DNA of 40,240 nucleotides, taken from the NCBI GenBank assembly GCA_937146645.1, contig CAKZRQ010000049.1:1-40240 (forward strand), written 5' to 3'. The stretch comes from an uncultured Cyclobacteriaceae bacterium. GTDB taxonomy: Bacteria > Bacteroidota > Bacteroidia > Cytophagales > Cyclobacteriaceae. The notes under the pieces were generated by a model. That model saw only the letters and a program-made list of their open reading frames with translations. It did not search any database and had not been told where the DNA came from. Made by a program: the position numbers and the translations under genes. Shown here piece after piece: positions 17,160-26,065 of the stretch (positions are counted from its first letter, which is position 1; each line of letters starts with the position of its first letter).

Positions 17160-17204
17160 ATACTTTATTTATGTGCGGTAAAATTAATTAATAGATAATA
17201 AGTT

Positions 17205-17212
17205 CAAAGATA
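17205..17212 (-). promoter_or_regulatory. Bacteroidota -7 box for the lipoprotein gene
   Basis: On the minus strand TATCTTTG is an exact TAnnTTTG match, ~46 bases upstream of the lipoprotein ATG, in an AT-rich leader. No good -33 element is seen. It sits at the end of the ABC ATPase gene. Confidence 0.4.
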
Positions 17213-17215
17213 AGC

Positions 17216-17836
17216 CTACTTATAATCTTCGAGTTTGATGGTTTGTTTGCAGAAAGTGTATTCCCTTTCATCATTTGACGCCACGAATACTATACGATCA
17301 TTTAAAAATTCGGATGTCATTTTCTGATACCATTTGATTCCTTTTTTATCCAAATTGGAGGTTGGTTCATCTAAAAAAACCATTGGGACGTCGGAAAAAA
17401 TAGATAGACCTAATTTTACCCTTTGTTTCATCCCTGAAGAAAATTGAGCAATCTGCTTATCCCGCTGTTCTCGTAGATAAATTTTATCAAGAATTTTTTC
17501 TGGTTCCAGACCTCTGTATGGACGTTTGAATTTGAAATGAAATTCTAGCAATTCTTGGAGGGTGAATTCTTCTGGAAGTTCCAAATAGGGAGCTGAAATA
17601 GTTACGAAATTAAACCAATCATCTTCAGGTATCAGTTTTCCATTATTAGTTATTTCGAGTTTTCCCTCGGTTAAAGGGATCGCTCCTGTAAGCGTTTTTA
17701 TTAGGGTTGATTTACCAGATCCGTTTCCACCGGTTATCGCCAGGCTTTCGCCCAGATTTAAGTGGAGATCCAGTTTTTTAAAAACCCACTCGTACTGAAA
17801 TCTTTTGGAAATTCCTTCAGCCCGTAATGAAAACAT
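17216..17836 (-). CDS. Orphan ABC transporter ATPase, CcmA-like
   Basis: A 206-residue ABC nucleotide-binding subunit with Walker A GGNGSGKST at 36-44, Q-loop region near 81-84 (weak), signature SSGMKQ at 133-138, Walker B VFLDEP at 153-158 with catalytic Glu157, and D-loop SNLD. At the place of the switch (H-loop) histidine the sequence is VASNDE (Ser187-Asn188), so the canonical His is missing. No permease is encoded nearby. It follows lpxA by one base and is clearly in the lipid A operon, suggesting an envelope role, but its partner is unknown. CcmA (heme export) is the closest general resemblance. Confidence 0.87.
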   Translation of the reverse strand: MFSLRAEGISKRFQYEWVFKKLDLHLNLGESLAITGGNGSGKSTLIKTLTGAIPLTEGKLEITNNGKLIPEDDWFNFVTISAPYLELPEEFTLQELLEFHFKFKRPYRGLEPEKILDKIYLREQRDKQIAQFSSGMKQRVKLGLSIFSDVPMVFLDEPTSNLDKKGIKWYQKMTSEFLNDRIVFVASNDEREYTFCKQTIKLEDYK

Positions 17837-17837
17837 C

Positions 17838-18617
17838 TTAGTTGATGTAACCTTTCATTACACCCCTTTCAGAAGACCGGATAAAATTCAGGATTTCATC
17901 TCGTTCCTTAGTAGCAGGCAAGTTCACCTCGATTTCTTCCAAGGCCTTACTATTATTCATACTATTAAGGAAAAGGAAACGGTAAACTTCCTGTACATGC
18001 GCGATGGTTTCGCTTGAAAAGCCTCTTCTACGCAAACCAAGGGAATTAACACCTGCATAGGATAGTGGCTCTCTTGCAGCCTTTGTGAATGGCGGCACAT
18101 CCTTCCGAACCAGTGATCCACCAGAGACCATAGAATGCATACCAATTCTTACAAATTGATGAACAGCACTTGATCCTCCGATTATGGCCCAATCATCGAT
18201 AGAAACGTGCCCTGCTATTTGAACTGAGTTCGCAACAATCACATGGCTTCCAATTGCGCAGTCGTGTGCTACATGGACATAGGCCATGAGCAAACATCCA
18301 CTTCCGATCACTGTAGTTTGCTTATCTACCGTGCCACGACTAATGGTTACACATTCGCGTATGGTTGTATTATCTCCAATAACGACGGTAGATTCTTCAC
18401 CTTTGAATTTGAGGTCCTGTGGAATTCCAGCTATTACACTTCCTGGAAAGATTTTGCAGTTTTTCCCAATTTGAGCTCCTGGAAAAATAGTCACATTTGG
18501 CCCGATCCAGGAATTATCCCCAATCACCACATCTTCATGGATCATGGTGAAAGGATCCACCGTTACGTTTTTGCCCAATTTTGCCGTTGGGTCTACGGAC
18601 GCCATCGGATGGATCAT
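17838..18617 (-). CDS. lpxA: UDP-N-acetylglucosamine acyltransferase
   Basis: A 259-residue cytoplasmic enzyme that transfers the 3-hydroxyacyl chain from acyl-ACP to UDP-GlcNAc, the first step of lipid A synthesis. The N-terminal two thirds are left-handed beta-helix hexapeptide repeats (IHPMASVDPTAKLGKNVTV, IGDNSWIGPNVTI). MAYVHVAHDCAIG holds the catalytic His, and the C-terminal helical part starts near SLGLRRRGFS. The length is close to E. coli LpxA (262). ATG 18617 overlaps the lpxC/fabZ stop by four bases (ATGA). It is immediately followed by the ABC ATPase gene. Confidence 0.96.
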   Translation of the reverse strand: MIHPMASVDPTAKLGKNVTVDPFTMIHEDVVIGDNSWIGPNVTIFPGAQIGKNCKIFPGSVIAGIPQDLKFKGEESTVVIGDNTTIRECVTISRGTVDKQTTVIGSGCLLMAYVHVAHDCAIGSHVIVANSVQIAGHVSIDDWAIIGGSSAVHQFVRIGMHSMVSGGSLVRKDVPPFTKAAREPLSYAGVNSLGLRRRGFSSETIAHVQEVYRFLFLNSMNNSKALEEIEVNLPATKERDEILNFIRSSERGVMKGYIN

Positions 18618-20008
18618 GATTCTTTTCTGGTTATGCTTGCGGTCATTACTGCCTCACAAACCAAGGTGTTTCCAACATAGGCCTCACCACGCATTTTTGC
18701 AATGCCGCGTCTGATCGGAGCAAGTAATTCACATTTAAAAATAAGGGTATCGCCCGGGAAGACCATTTTTCTGAACTTACAGCTCTCAATTCCTAGGAAA
18801 TAAGTCCAGTAATTCTCAGGATCATCCACCGTGCTCAATACCAAAATCCCACCAGTTTGTGCCATCGCTTCCACTTGCAAAACACCTGGCATTACTGGAT
18901 TACCCGGGAAATGTCCCATAAAAAATGGCTCATTCATGGTCACATTTTTCACACCAGCCACTACTTTTTCATCCAAATAAATCACCTTATCCAACAACTG
19001 GAAAGGATATCTGTGCGGAAGAATGTTGCTGATCTGATTGATATCCATCACAGGCGGCAGCTTTGGATCGTAATATGGGATATGAGAAGTGCTGGACTTC
19101 TCCATGGCTCTTTTAAGCTTTTTGGCGAAAGCCACATTGGCAGCATGCCCAGGACGAGCTGCGAGAATCTGAGCTTTCATTGGTCTGCCGACCAAAGCTA
19201 AATCTCCAACAACATCAAGAAGTTTATGTCTTGCAGGTTCATTTCGATAGCGAAGATCAACATTATTCAGAATGCCTTCTTTTTTTACCTCAACCTTTTG
19301 CTTGTTGAACATTTTGGCCAGATGGGCCAATTCTTTTTCCTCAACTACTCGGTCTACGACCACAATCGCATTATTCAAGTCTCCACCTTTGATGAGGTTA
19401 GAGTTATAAAGCATTTCCAATTCATGTAGGAAACAGAAGGTACGACAAGAAGCGATTTCTGACTTGAATTGATTTATGTCGGTAATGGAGGCATGCTGAC
19501 TTCCCAAAACAGGAGAGTTGTAATCCACCATTACGGTCACTCGATAGTTATCAGTAGGAAGAGCGACCATTTCGACTTCTCTTGAAGAGTCTTTGTACTG
19601 GATGCTTTCCTGAACTTCAAAAAATCGTCTTAAGGCATTCTGCTCTTCAAATCCGGCTTCTTCCAAAACCTCAATGAACTGAATAGAGGAACCATCCATG
19701 ATGGGTGGTTCTGGCCCGTCAAGTTGAATCAGGACATTGTCAATTTCTAATCCCACTAAGGCAGCAAGTACATGCTCAACTGTATAAACTCTAGCGCCAT
19801 TTTGTTCTAATGTGGTTCCTCTTGAAACATCAACGACCAGGTCACAATCGGCATCAACAGTGGGTCTTCCTTCCAGGTCAACACGCTGGAACTTAAAGCC
19901 ATGGTTTGGAGGGGCAGGTAGGAATGTCATATTCGAGATTACACCCGTGTGTAAACCTACACCGGATAGTTCTACCTGCTTCTTTATAGTATGCTGTTTT
20001 ACTTTCAT
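18614..20008 (-). CDS. lpxC/fabZ: Bifunctional LpxC deacetylase / FabZ dehydratase
   Basis: A 464-residue fusion. Residues 1 to ~305 are LpxC (UDP-3-O-acyl-GlcNAc deacetylase, zinc enzyme, committed step of lipid A synthesis): KQHTIKKQVELSGVGLHTG at the start, the zinc ligand His in VEHVLAALVG, and the RHKLLDVVGDLAL His/Asp pair. Residues ~318-464 are FabZ (3-hydroxyacyl-ACP dehydratase): LPHRYPFQLLDKV, then the active-site MGHFPGNPVMPGVLQVEAMAQ with catalytic His and Glu. The fusion is known in Bacteroidota and ties 3-hydroxyacyl-ACP use in lipid A to fatty acid elongation. It lies between lpxD and lpxA; an exact -7 box upstream could give it a promoter of its own. Confidence 0.97.
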   Translation of the reverse strand: MKVKQHTIKKQVELSGVGLHTGVISNMTFLPAPPNHGFKFQRVDLEGRPTVDADCDLVVDVSRGTTLEQNGARVYTVEHVLAALVGLEIDNVLIQLDGPEPPIMDGSSIQFIEVLEEAGFEEQNALRRFFEVQESIQYKDSSREVEMVALPTDNYRVTVMVDYNSPVLGSQHASITDINQFKSEIASCRTFCFLHELEMLYNSNLIKGGDLNNAIVVVDRVVEEKELAHLAKMFNKQKVEVKKEGILNNVDLRYRNEPARHKLLDVVGDLALVGRPMKAQILAARPGHAANVAFAKKLKRAMEKSSTSHIPYYDPKLPPVMDINQISNILPHRYPFQLLDKVIYLDEKVVAGVKNVTMNEPFFMGHFPGNPVMPGVLQVEAMAQTGGILVLSTVDDPENYWTYFLGIESCKFRKMVFPGDTLIFKCELLAPIRRGIAKMRGEAYVGNTLVCEAVMTASITRKES

Positions 20009-20073
20009 TCTTTGTGGAGCTTAATTACTTTTTCAAGTAAGATTCCGACAAGTATTTACTTATGAAATGCCCG

Positions 20074-20081
20074 CAAATTTA
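20074..20081 (-). promoter_or_regulatory. Possible internal promoter (-7 box) before lpxC/fabZ
   Basis: Minus-strand TAAATTTG matches TAnnTTTG exactly. It overlaps the lpxD stop codon and lies ~66 bases before the lpxC/fabZ ATG, in the largest gap of the lpx set (70 bases). No -33 element is evident. Confidence 0.35.
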
Positions 20082-21101
20082 CGACTTTTTTTCCAGTTCC
20101 TTGATTCGAGAATCAATGGTATCTAGCTTTTTGAACAAAGCATAAGACTTTAAGAAGGACTTGATCTCCATTCCCATATAGCCTAGAATAGTCTGATCCG
20201 GTTTTACAATGGATTTGCTTATTCCCGTATTCGCTCCTATGGTAGTTCTGTCAGCAATATTCAAGTGCCCTACAATTCCTGCCTTTCCGGCAATAACACA
20301 ATTCTTCCCAATCTTGGTAGAACCAGAAATACCAGCTTGTGAAGCGACTACCGTATTTTCTCCAATCTCAACATTATGTGCTATTTGGACCAAATTATCA
20401 ATCTTTGCACCTGCCCTGATGATCGTAGATCCCATGGTAGCACAGTCGACTGTCGTGTTCGCTCCGATGCTCACATTATCCTCCAAAATCACATTCCCAA
20501 TTTGAGGGATATCCTTGTACGTACCATCAGGAAGAGGGGCGAAGCCAAAGCCATCCGACCCTAAGACAGCACCAGAGTGAATATGGCATCTATTACCAAG
20601 AATGGAATCACTCATGATTCTCGCGCCGGCATAAATAATACAGTTGTCACCGATGCTAACGTTATCTCCGACGTAGGCCTGGGGATGGATTTTTACATTA
20701 TTTCCAATGGTACAGTTTTTCCCGATGTAAGAAAATGCTCCTCGATAAAAGCCTTCACCTATGCTTGAGCTTTCATGCATGAAGGAAGGTTCTTCCAAAC
20801 CGACTACTTCACTTTTTCTGAAAGAATCATAGGCCTCTAGGAGTTGGGTGAAGGCAGCATAGGCATCTTTGACCCTAATTAGATTGGTTGAATGTTCCTT
20901 AGTAAGTTCGAAATTTTCGTTAATTATGACGGCTGTAGCTTGAGTATCGTAGAGGTGTGGACTGTATTTTTCATTGGCTAGAAAACTGATGCCTCCTTCT
21001 TTGCCTTCCTGGATTTTATCCAGCCGATTAACCATTAAAGTCTCATCTCCTTCCACTTTGCCACCGAGCATGGCTGCAACCTGTCCTAATGAAAACTCCA
21101 T
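20079..21101 (-). CDS. lpxD: UDP-3-O-acylglucosamine N-acyltransferase
   Basis: A 340-residue enzyme adding the N-linked 3-hydroxyacyl chain, the third step of lipid A synthesis. The N-terminal uridine-binding domain ([28 protein letters not shown]) is followed by a hexapeptide-repeat beta-helix, with the active-site His segment [24 protein letters not shown] near residue 245. A C-terminal helix ([19 protein letters not shown]) closes the trimer. The length is right for the family. It follows the HD-domain gene by 12 bases, so both are probably on one transcript. Confidence 0.96.
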   Translation of the reverse strand: MEFSLGQVAAMLGGKVEGDETLMVNRLDKIQEGKEGGISFLANEKYSPHLYDTQATAVIINENFELTKEHSTNLIRVKDAYAAFTQLLEAYDSFRKSEVVGLEEPSFMHESSSIGEGFYRGAFSYIGKNCTIGNNVKIHPQAYVGDNVSIGDNCIIYAGARIMSDSILGNRCHIHSGAVLGSDGFGFAPLPDGTYKDIPQIGNVILEDNVSIGANTTVDCATMGSTIIRAGAKIDNLVQIAHNVEIGENTVVASQAGISGSTKIGKNCVIAGKAGIVGHLNIADRTTIGANTGISKSIVKPDQTILGYMGMEIKSFLKSYALFKKLDTIDSRIKELEKKS

Positions 21102-21113
21102 AAATAATTGAAA

Positions 21114-22337
21114 TTAGTTAAGTGATCTTGCATAGCAAACGTAGCTCTTTTCTACTATTTTGCTCATGACTTGGATATTCGGTAAATCTGCAGCATCTGC
21201 CACATCAATTACCTTTCCTTTTTTTGTTAAAATATTGATTCGGTCCTCAGCGAGATAACCGTAATTACTGACTTTTCCGGAGGAAAAGAAATAGCTTAAA
21301 TCCTCTTCCTCTAGGTTTAGCTTTGATTGGACTTTTGACCTCATGTCCTGTAATTCAACTTTGGAAAAAGGATTATTGGTCAATTTCACCTTATAAAGCC
21401 TCCGCTCAAGAAACATCCTAGATATTGATCGAAGGATAAAATCATCATGATTTTTCCATTGCTTTACTCCACCCCAAATATCAAAGTCGTCTAACTCAAA
21501 GAACTTTGAAATCAATTCAGGATTAGTCTCAAATTCTTTTATTCCAAGTTGATTTTTTAGCAAGAAATCAAAATTTGGACTAATTCGAAGATCAGCCCCC
21601 TTGCTGACAAGATGCTTGGCTCTCCGAATTAATTGAATAAGCATTTTTTCTGCGCTGACTGTGGTTTTGTGCAAATAGACCTGCCAATACATCAGCCGTC
21701 TTGCTGAAAGAAAATTTTCAATGGAATAAATGCCTTTTTCTTCTATAACAACTTGATCATTTTTCACAGCCATCATTTTGATGATTCGATCGGCTCCTAT
21801 GGTGCCTTCTGAAACCCCTGTGAAAAAGCAGTCACGCTGAAGATAATCCAATCGATCAATATCCAATTGACTGGATACTAACTGGTTGAAGAACATTCTT
21901 TCATATTGGTTCTTGAAAATCTTCAGAGCAAGCTCAAGCTTTCCATTGTAGTGATTATTGAAATATTCAATAGCTAAAACAGAAAGCTTTTCATGCGGAA
22001 CTTCATAAAGAAGGCTAAATTCTAGTGCATGAGAGAACGGACCGTGTCCAATATCGTGTAATAGAATCGCAATTAATGTCGCCTCGTATTCTTCATCGGA
22101 AATTTCGGTGCCTTTATTGCGAAGCTGATCCAGGGTAATGCTCATAAGGTGCATAGCTCCGATAGCATGATGAAATCTCGTGTGAAGAGCGCCTGGATAG
22201 ACGAAATCGGTAAGTCCGAGCTGTTTGATCCTCCTTAGCCTCTGGAAAAATGGGTGATCGATGATTGAAAAAATCAGCTCGCTCGGTATGGTAATAAACC
22301 CATAAACTGGGTCATTTAAAATTTTATGGCTTTTCAA
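21114..22337 (-). CDS. HD-domain phosphohydrolase (dNTPase/SAMHD1-like family)
   Basis: A 407-residue protein of the HD superfamily. It starts KILNDPVYGFITIPSEL and PFFQRLRRIKQLGLTDFVYPGALHTRFHHAIGAMHL, the signature of YwfO/SAMHD1-like proteins. The metal site is visible as the H of TRFHH, the HDIGHGPFSHALE motif, and the downstream LVSSQLDIDRLDYLQRD aspartate. The likely activity is dNTP or related nucleotide hydrolysis; the substrate is not determined by sequence. The start must be TTG 22337 because no ATG precedes the conserved N-terminus. An exact -7 box lies 23 bases upstream. It is divergent from porX and leads the lpx genes. Confidence 0.88.
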   Translation of the reverse strand: MKSHKILNDPVYGFITIPSELIFSIIDHPFFQRLRRIKQLGLTDFVYPGALHTRFHHAIGAMHLMSITLDQLRNKGTEISDEEYEATLIAILLHDIGHGPFSHALEFSLLYEVPHEKLSVLAIEYFNNHYNGKLELALKIFKNQYERMFFNQLVSSQLDIDRLDYLQRDCFFTGVSEGTIGADRIIKMMAVKNDQVVIEEKGIYSIENFLSARRLMYWQVYLHKTTVSAEKMLIQLIRRAKHLVSKGADLRISPNFDFLLKNQLGIKEFETNPELISKFFELDDFDIWGGVKQWKNHDDFILRSISRMFLERRLYKVKLTNNPFSKVELQDMRSKVQSKLNLEEEDLSYFFSSGKVSNYGYLAEDRINILTKKGKVIDVADAADLPNIQVMSKIVEKSYVCYARSLN

Positions 22338-22359
22338 CGAGGCCGTATTTGATTACATT

Positions 22360-22367
22360 CAAAAGTA
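22360..22367 (-). promoter_or_regulatory. Bacteroidota -7 box for the HD-lpx operon
   Basis: Minus-strand TACTTTTG is an exact TAnnTTTG match, giving a leader of roughly 15-20 bases before the TTG start of the HD-domain gene. It lies in the 60-base divergent gap with porX. No -33 TTTG at the usual spacing. Confidence 0.4.
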
Positions 22368-22397
22368 ACTATAATTTCAAAAGAATCAGAAAGCCAC

Positions 22398-23954
22398 ATG
22401 TCCCAAACATACCACATTCTCTGGGCAGACGATGAAATCGATTTGCTCAAGCCTCACATCCTTTTTTTACAACAAAGAGGCTATGAAATAACCACAACAA
22501 ATTCAGGTGTAGACGCGGTAGAGGAGGTTGAGAAAAGAAACTTCGATGTGATTTTTCTGGATGAAATGATGCCTGGAATGACAGGACTTGAAACGCTTCA
22601 GCAGATTAAGCAGATTAAACCTCAGATACCTGTGGTGATGATAACTAAAAGTGAGGAGGAGCATATCATGGATGATGCCATCGGTGGCAAAATCGCGGAT
22701 TACCTCATCAAACCAATTAACCCCAGTCAGATTCTTCTTTCAGTAAAAAAGCTTTTACAAAATCGACAACTGATCGATGAGAAGACCACCATGCATTATC
22801 AGCAGGATTTCATGAATATCAGCATGTCCTTTGGTGATGCAGAAGATCATGAAGACTGGGCAAATATTTATAAGAAACTCAATTACTGGGAGATACAAAT
22901 AGATTCCACCGAAAATAAAAACATGCAAGAGGTCCTTGAAACCCAAAAGGTGGAGGCCAATAGTGCTTTCGCAAGGTTTATTAAGGATGAATACATGGAC
23001 TGGATGAAGGAGTCAAACCCAGATAGGCCACTTCTTTCACATCAGGTTTTGAAAGAGAAGGTGTTTCCTCAAGTAAGGGAGGGGAAGCCCTTTTTTTTGG
23101 TGGTGATTGATAACCTACGTCTTGATCAATGGGACGATATCGAAGGCCTGCTGTCGCCATATTTCAATGTCCAGCAAAAAGAAACCTACTACAGCATACT
23201 TCCGACTACTACTGCCTATGCCCGGAATGCACTTTTCAGTGGGATGATGCCTATGGATATGGCTAGATTTCATCCAGATTTGTGGGAGAATGAGGACTCT
23301 GAAGAGGGAAAGAATAATCATGAGGAAGAGTGGCTGAAAATAAACATGGAGAAAAACCGTATTGGTGGGCGAGCATCTTATCATAAGATTATTCAGGCCC
23401 ATCAGGGCAAAGCTGTTCTCGATAGTTTCCACTCTTTACTCCAAAATGATTTGAATGTTCTCGTCTATAATTTTGTCGATATGATGTCTCATGCCAGAAC
23501 GGATATGAAAATGATTCGGGAATTGGCACCAGACGAATCTGCTTATCGTTCATTGACTAAAAGTTGGTTTGAGCATTCTTCACTCATTGAACTCTTTAAG
23601 AGAATCCAAGCTGCCGGAGCTGATGTGATTGTAACCACGGATCATGGAACCAAACGGGTAAATCGCCCATATCGAATCATTGGAGATAAAAAAGTCACCA
23701 CAAACTTACGTTACAAGCAGGGAAAAAATTTGAATTTCGAGGAAGGTAAGGTCTTTGAAATAAAGCATCCAGAAGAAGCGAGGTTGCCAAAAATGAATGT
23801 ATCCTCAGCCTTCGTTTTTGCCGTTGAGGATTATTTCTTTGCATACCCGAATAATTACAATTATTATGTCAACTTCTATAAGGATACCTTCCAGCATGGA
23901 GGTGTTTCCATGGAAGAAATGATCATCCCACTAGTTCACCTTGTACCAAAATAA
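22398..23954 (+). CDS. porX: PorX, response regulator with PglZ domain
   Basis: A 518-residue regulator of type IX secretion. The receiver domain (1-~120) has ADDE at 10-13, phosphoacceptor Asp55 (FLDEMMPG), and the conserved Thr/Lys (MITKS, LIKP). After a helical linker (~125-205) comes a PglZ alkaline-phosphatase-like domain with VVIDNLRLDQW, the SILPTTTAYARNALFSGM catalytic Thr region, MMSHARTDM, and the VTTDHGTKR metal motif. In Porphyromonas and Flavobacterium, PorX acts with the kinase PorY, and its PglZ domain is a phosphodiesterase acting on cyclic oligonucleotides. The neighbours tsaE and alanine dehydrogenase follow in the usual Bacteroidota order, and tsaE starts at the last base of this gene. 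Confidence 0.95.
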   Translation: MSQTYHILWADDEIDLLKPHILFLQQRGYEITTTNSGVDAVEEVEKRNFDVIFLDEMMPGMTGLETLQQIKQIKPQIPVVMITKSEEEHIMDDAIGGKIADYLIKPINPSQILLSVKKLLQNRQLIDEKTTMHYQQDFMNISMSFGDAEDHEDWANIYKKLNYWEIQIDSTENKNMQEVLETQKVEANSAFARFIKDEYMDWMKESNPDRPLLSHQVLKEKVFPQVREGKPFFLVVIDNLRLDQWDDIEGLLSPYFNVQQKETYYSILPTTTAYARNALFSGMMPMDMARFHPDLWENEDSEEGKNNHEEEWLKINMEKNRIGGRASYHKIIQAHQGKAVLDSFHSLLQNDLNVLVYNFVDMMSHARTDMKMIRELAPDESAYRSLTKSWFEHSSLIELFKRIQAAGADVIVTTDHGTKRVNRPYRIIGDKKVTTNLRYKQGKNLNFEEGKVFEIKHPEEARLPKMNVSSAFVFAVEDYFFAYPNNYNYYVNFYKDTFQHGGVSMEEMIIPLVHLVPK

Positions 23955-24391
23955 TGGATTTAGAATCCAGTCTTTCATTCGATTTATCTGAGATTGAAGA
24001 AGTGGCTAAAAGGCTTCTTCAAGGAGGTTTCGACGAAAAGATTTGGGTATTTGAAGGTGAAATGGGAGCTGGGAAAACCACTTTGATTAAGGCCCTAGCT
24101 AAGACTTTGGAAGTAATTAGTCCGGTGAGTAGCCCTACCTTTGGAATTGTGAATGAGTATGATTCAAAAGCTGGAGAGAGTATCTATCATTTCGACTTTT
24201 ACAGAATCACAGATCCGGAGGAAGCATTGGATATTGGAATAGAAGAGTATTTTTATAGTGGAAATAGATGTTGGATAGAATGGGCAGGGAAAATAGCTGA
24301 GTACCTGCCAGCTCAATTCCTTCAAATTACCTTAAAAATGGAAGGACCCACGTCCAGAAACCTTACAATTAGTAGAGTCAATGATGAGTAG
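23954..24391 (+). CDS. tsaE: tRNA threonylcarbamoyladenosine biosynthesis ATPase TsaE
   Basis: A 145-residue P-loop ATPase supporting t6A37 formation on tRNAs with TsaB/TsaC/TsaD. Walker A is GEMGAGKTTLIKAL (residues ~35-45), followed by SSPTFGIVNEYDS and YHFDFYRITDPEEALDIG, and the WIEWAGKIAEYLP motif, all diagnostic for TsaE/YjeE. The length is near E. coli TsaE (153). ATG overlaps the porX stop by one base, and the 3' end overlaps the alanine dehydrogenase gene by 11 bases. Confidence 0.95.
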   Translation: MDLESSLSFDLSEIEEVAKRLLQGGFDEKIWVFEGEMGAGKTTLIKALAKTLEVISPVSSPTFGIVNEYDSKAGESIYHFDFYRITDPEEALDIGIEEYFYSGNRCWIEWAGKIAEYLPAQFLQITLKMEGPTSRNLTISRVNDE

Positions 24392-25595
24392 AAAAGTCGA
24401 TATTGTGGAATCTACTGGGATGCTCACCAAAGAATCACCTGCTGCTGTTAAGAAGGATAGAAAAAGTATTACGATAGGTATACCCAAGGAAAAATCCTCC
24501 TCTGAAAAGCGGGTTGTATTGACTCCGGAATCAGTTGGGATTTTATCAAACAGTGGGCTGACTGTACTTATCGAAACGGGCGCTGGACTTTCTGCAAAAT
24601 TTTCGGATCAGGATTTTTCTGATGCTGGCGCAATGATCGTTTACTCTTCTAAGGAAGCCTTGGAAGCTCAAGTGGTCTTGAAGATTGACCCCCCATCTGT
24701 TGACGAAATTGGTCAAATGGCTATGGGGAGTTGCCTGATCTCAGCACTTCAGTCTTCAAAGCAATCAGCAGAATTTATTAAAAAGCTGAATGAGAAGAAA
24801 ATCACGGCACTCGCCTTTGAGTTTCTTGAGGATAAGGTAGGAGGAATGCCAGTAGTCCGAGCGATGTCTGAAATTGCCGGTAGCACGGTAATGCTTATAG
24901 CCGCTGAATATCTCTCAAGTGTTAATGATGGCAAAGGATTAATTCTTGGAGGAGTTACTGGTGTACCGCCAACCCAAGTTGTAATTATTGGAGCGGGTAC
25001 AGTTGCTGAATATGCCGCGAGAACAGCTTTGGGCCTTGGGGCCAATATCAAAATCTTTGATAATCACATATACAAGCTGCGTAGGATAAAGCAGTTGCTT
25101 GGTCAGCAAGTGCACACGTCGACTATCGATAACTTTAACCTTACTAATGCTCTGGCCGAAGCCGACGTGGTCATTGGTGCCTTAAGAGCAGAAAAAGGTA
25201 GGAATAAAATCGTGGTGACCGAGGAGATGGTGGCCAATATGATTCATGGAAGTATAATCATCGATGTAGGTATCGATCAGGGAGGCTGCATAGAAACTGC
25301 CATCCCAACTACCCACGAAAACCCTACATATCTGAAGCATGGGATTATTCATTATGCAGTTCCGAATATTGCTTCTAGGGTAGCCCATACAGGCTCCTAT
25401 TCCTTAAGCAATATCTTCACTCCAATTATCCTTCAAATGGCTGAGCTTGGTGGTGCTGAGGAGATGATATTCAATTACAAGTGGTTCTTGAGAGGTGTCT
25501 ACACCTACAGAGGAAGTTTAACCAATGCCTATCTAGGTCGAAAATTCGGAATTCAACACAAGGAATTGCAGCTGCTTCTGGCTGCTAGGTATTAA
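24381..25595 (+). CDS. ald: Alanine dehydrogenase
   Basis: A 404-residue NAD-dependent alanine dehydrogenase (alanine + NAD to pyruvate + ammonia + NADH). ITIGIPKEKSSSEKRVVLTPE is the N-terminal substrate motif (with Arg and Lys), and GGVTGVPPTQVVIIGAGTVAEYAARTALGLGA is the Rossmann NAD-binding core near residue 190-225 (quoted in parts: VVIIGAGTVAEYAA). IIDVGIDQGGCIE and HYAVPNIASRVAHTGSYSLSN follow. Compared with typical ~370-residue enzymes, it carries ~28 extra N-terminal residues before the conserved start; ATG 24420 would shorten it by 13. It is in the porX-tsaE unit and converges on a response regulator with a 4-base overlap. Confidence 0.92.
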   Translation: MMSRKVDIVESTGMLTKESPAAVKKDRKSITIGIPKEKSSSEKRVVLTPESVGILSNSGLTVLIETGAGLSAKFSDQDFSDAGAMIVYSSKEALEAQVVLKIDPPSVDEIGQMAMGSCLISALQSSKQSAEFIKKLNEKKITALAFEFLEDKVGGMPVVRAMSEIAGSTVMLIAAEYLSSVNDGKGLILGGVTGVPPTQVVIIGAGTVAEYAARTALGLGANIKIFDNHIYKLRRIKQLLGQQVHTSTIDNFNLTNALAEADVVIGALRAEKGRNKIVVTEEMVANMIHGSIIIDVGIDQGGCIETAIPTTHENPTYLKHGIIHYAVPNIASRVAHTGSYSLSNIFTPIILQMAELGGAEEMIFNYKWFLRGVYTYRGSLTNAYLGRKFGIQHKELQLLLAARY

Positions 25596-26065
25596 GACAA
25601 AAGGTTCTGTCTTAGAAGAAACTCAAGCTGCTCATTGGATTTGATCAGGGCTTGCGTCAGTCTTTCATTTTCTCTTCTTAATGAATAGACCTCAAAGGCA
25701 TTTTTAATTACAGTTCTTAGGTAATCTTCCTCCCAAGGCTTGGTCAAATAGTGATAAACCTGCCCTTTATTGATAGCATCAATTACAGCTTGTATATCCG
25801 TGTAACCAGTGAGCAGAATTCGAATGGGATTTGGATAATCAGGAATGATGGATTCCAAAAATTCTACCCCTGTCTCCTCTGGCATTCTTTGGTCAGTAAT
25901 GATCAGATCAATCTCATTATCTTTCAAAACTTCCTTGGCTTCTTTGGCGCTTATGGCCAAAAAAATCTTGTAATCTCTCCTAAAGGTGGCTTTGAATGCT
26001 TGAAGATTGTTTTCTTCATCATCTACGTAAAGGATGCGTATTTTCTCCTGTTTGGAATCGCTCAT
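25592..26065 (-). CDS. Single-domain response regulator with C-terminal coiled coil
   Basis: A 157-residue receiver protein: YVDDEENN acidic pocket (residues ~13-20), phosphoacceptor Asp58 (IITDQRMPEETG), ILLTGYTD switch Thr and YLTKPW Lys. After residue ~130, a short helical region (LRRENERLTQALIKSNEQLEFLL) reads as a coiled coil, likely for dimerisation. There is no output domain, so it probably acts by protein contact or in a phosphorelay. Its receiver closely resembles the one in the hybrid at 31350-32447 (shared DDE.NNL..F.AT.RR, DQRMP, ILLTGY.DI..VIDAINKG.VY pattern), suggesting duplication. It is divergent from the ThiF/nitroreductase operon. Confidence 0.93.
   Translation of the reverse strand: MSDSKQEKIRILYVDDEENNLQAFKATFRRDYKIFLAISAKEAKEVLKDNEIDLIITDQRMPEETGVEFLESIIPDYPNPIRILLTGYTDIQAVIDAINKGQVYHYLTKPWEEDYLRTVIKNAFEVYSLRRENERLTQALIKSNEQLEFLLRQNLLS

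Noticed and set aside
25592..26065. Response regulator as the partner of PorX
   Set aside because: It is closer in sequence to the hybrid receiver at 31350 than to PorX, and it converges on the porX unit rather than joining it.
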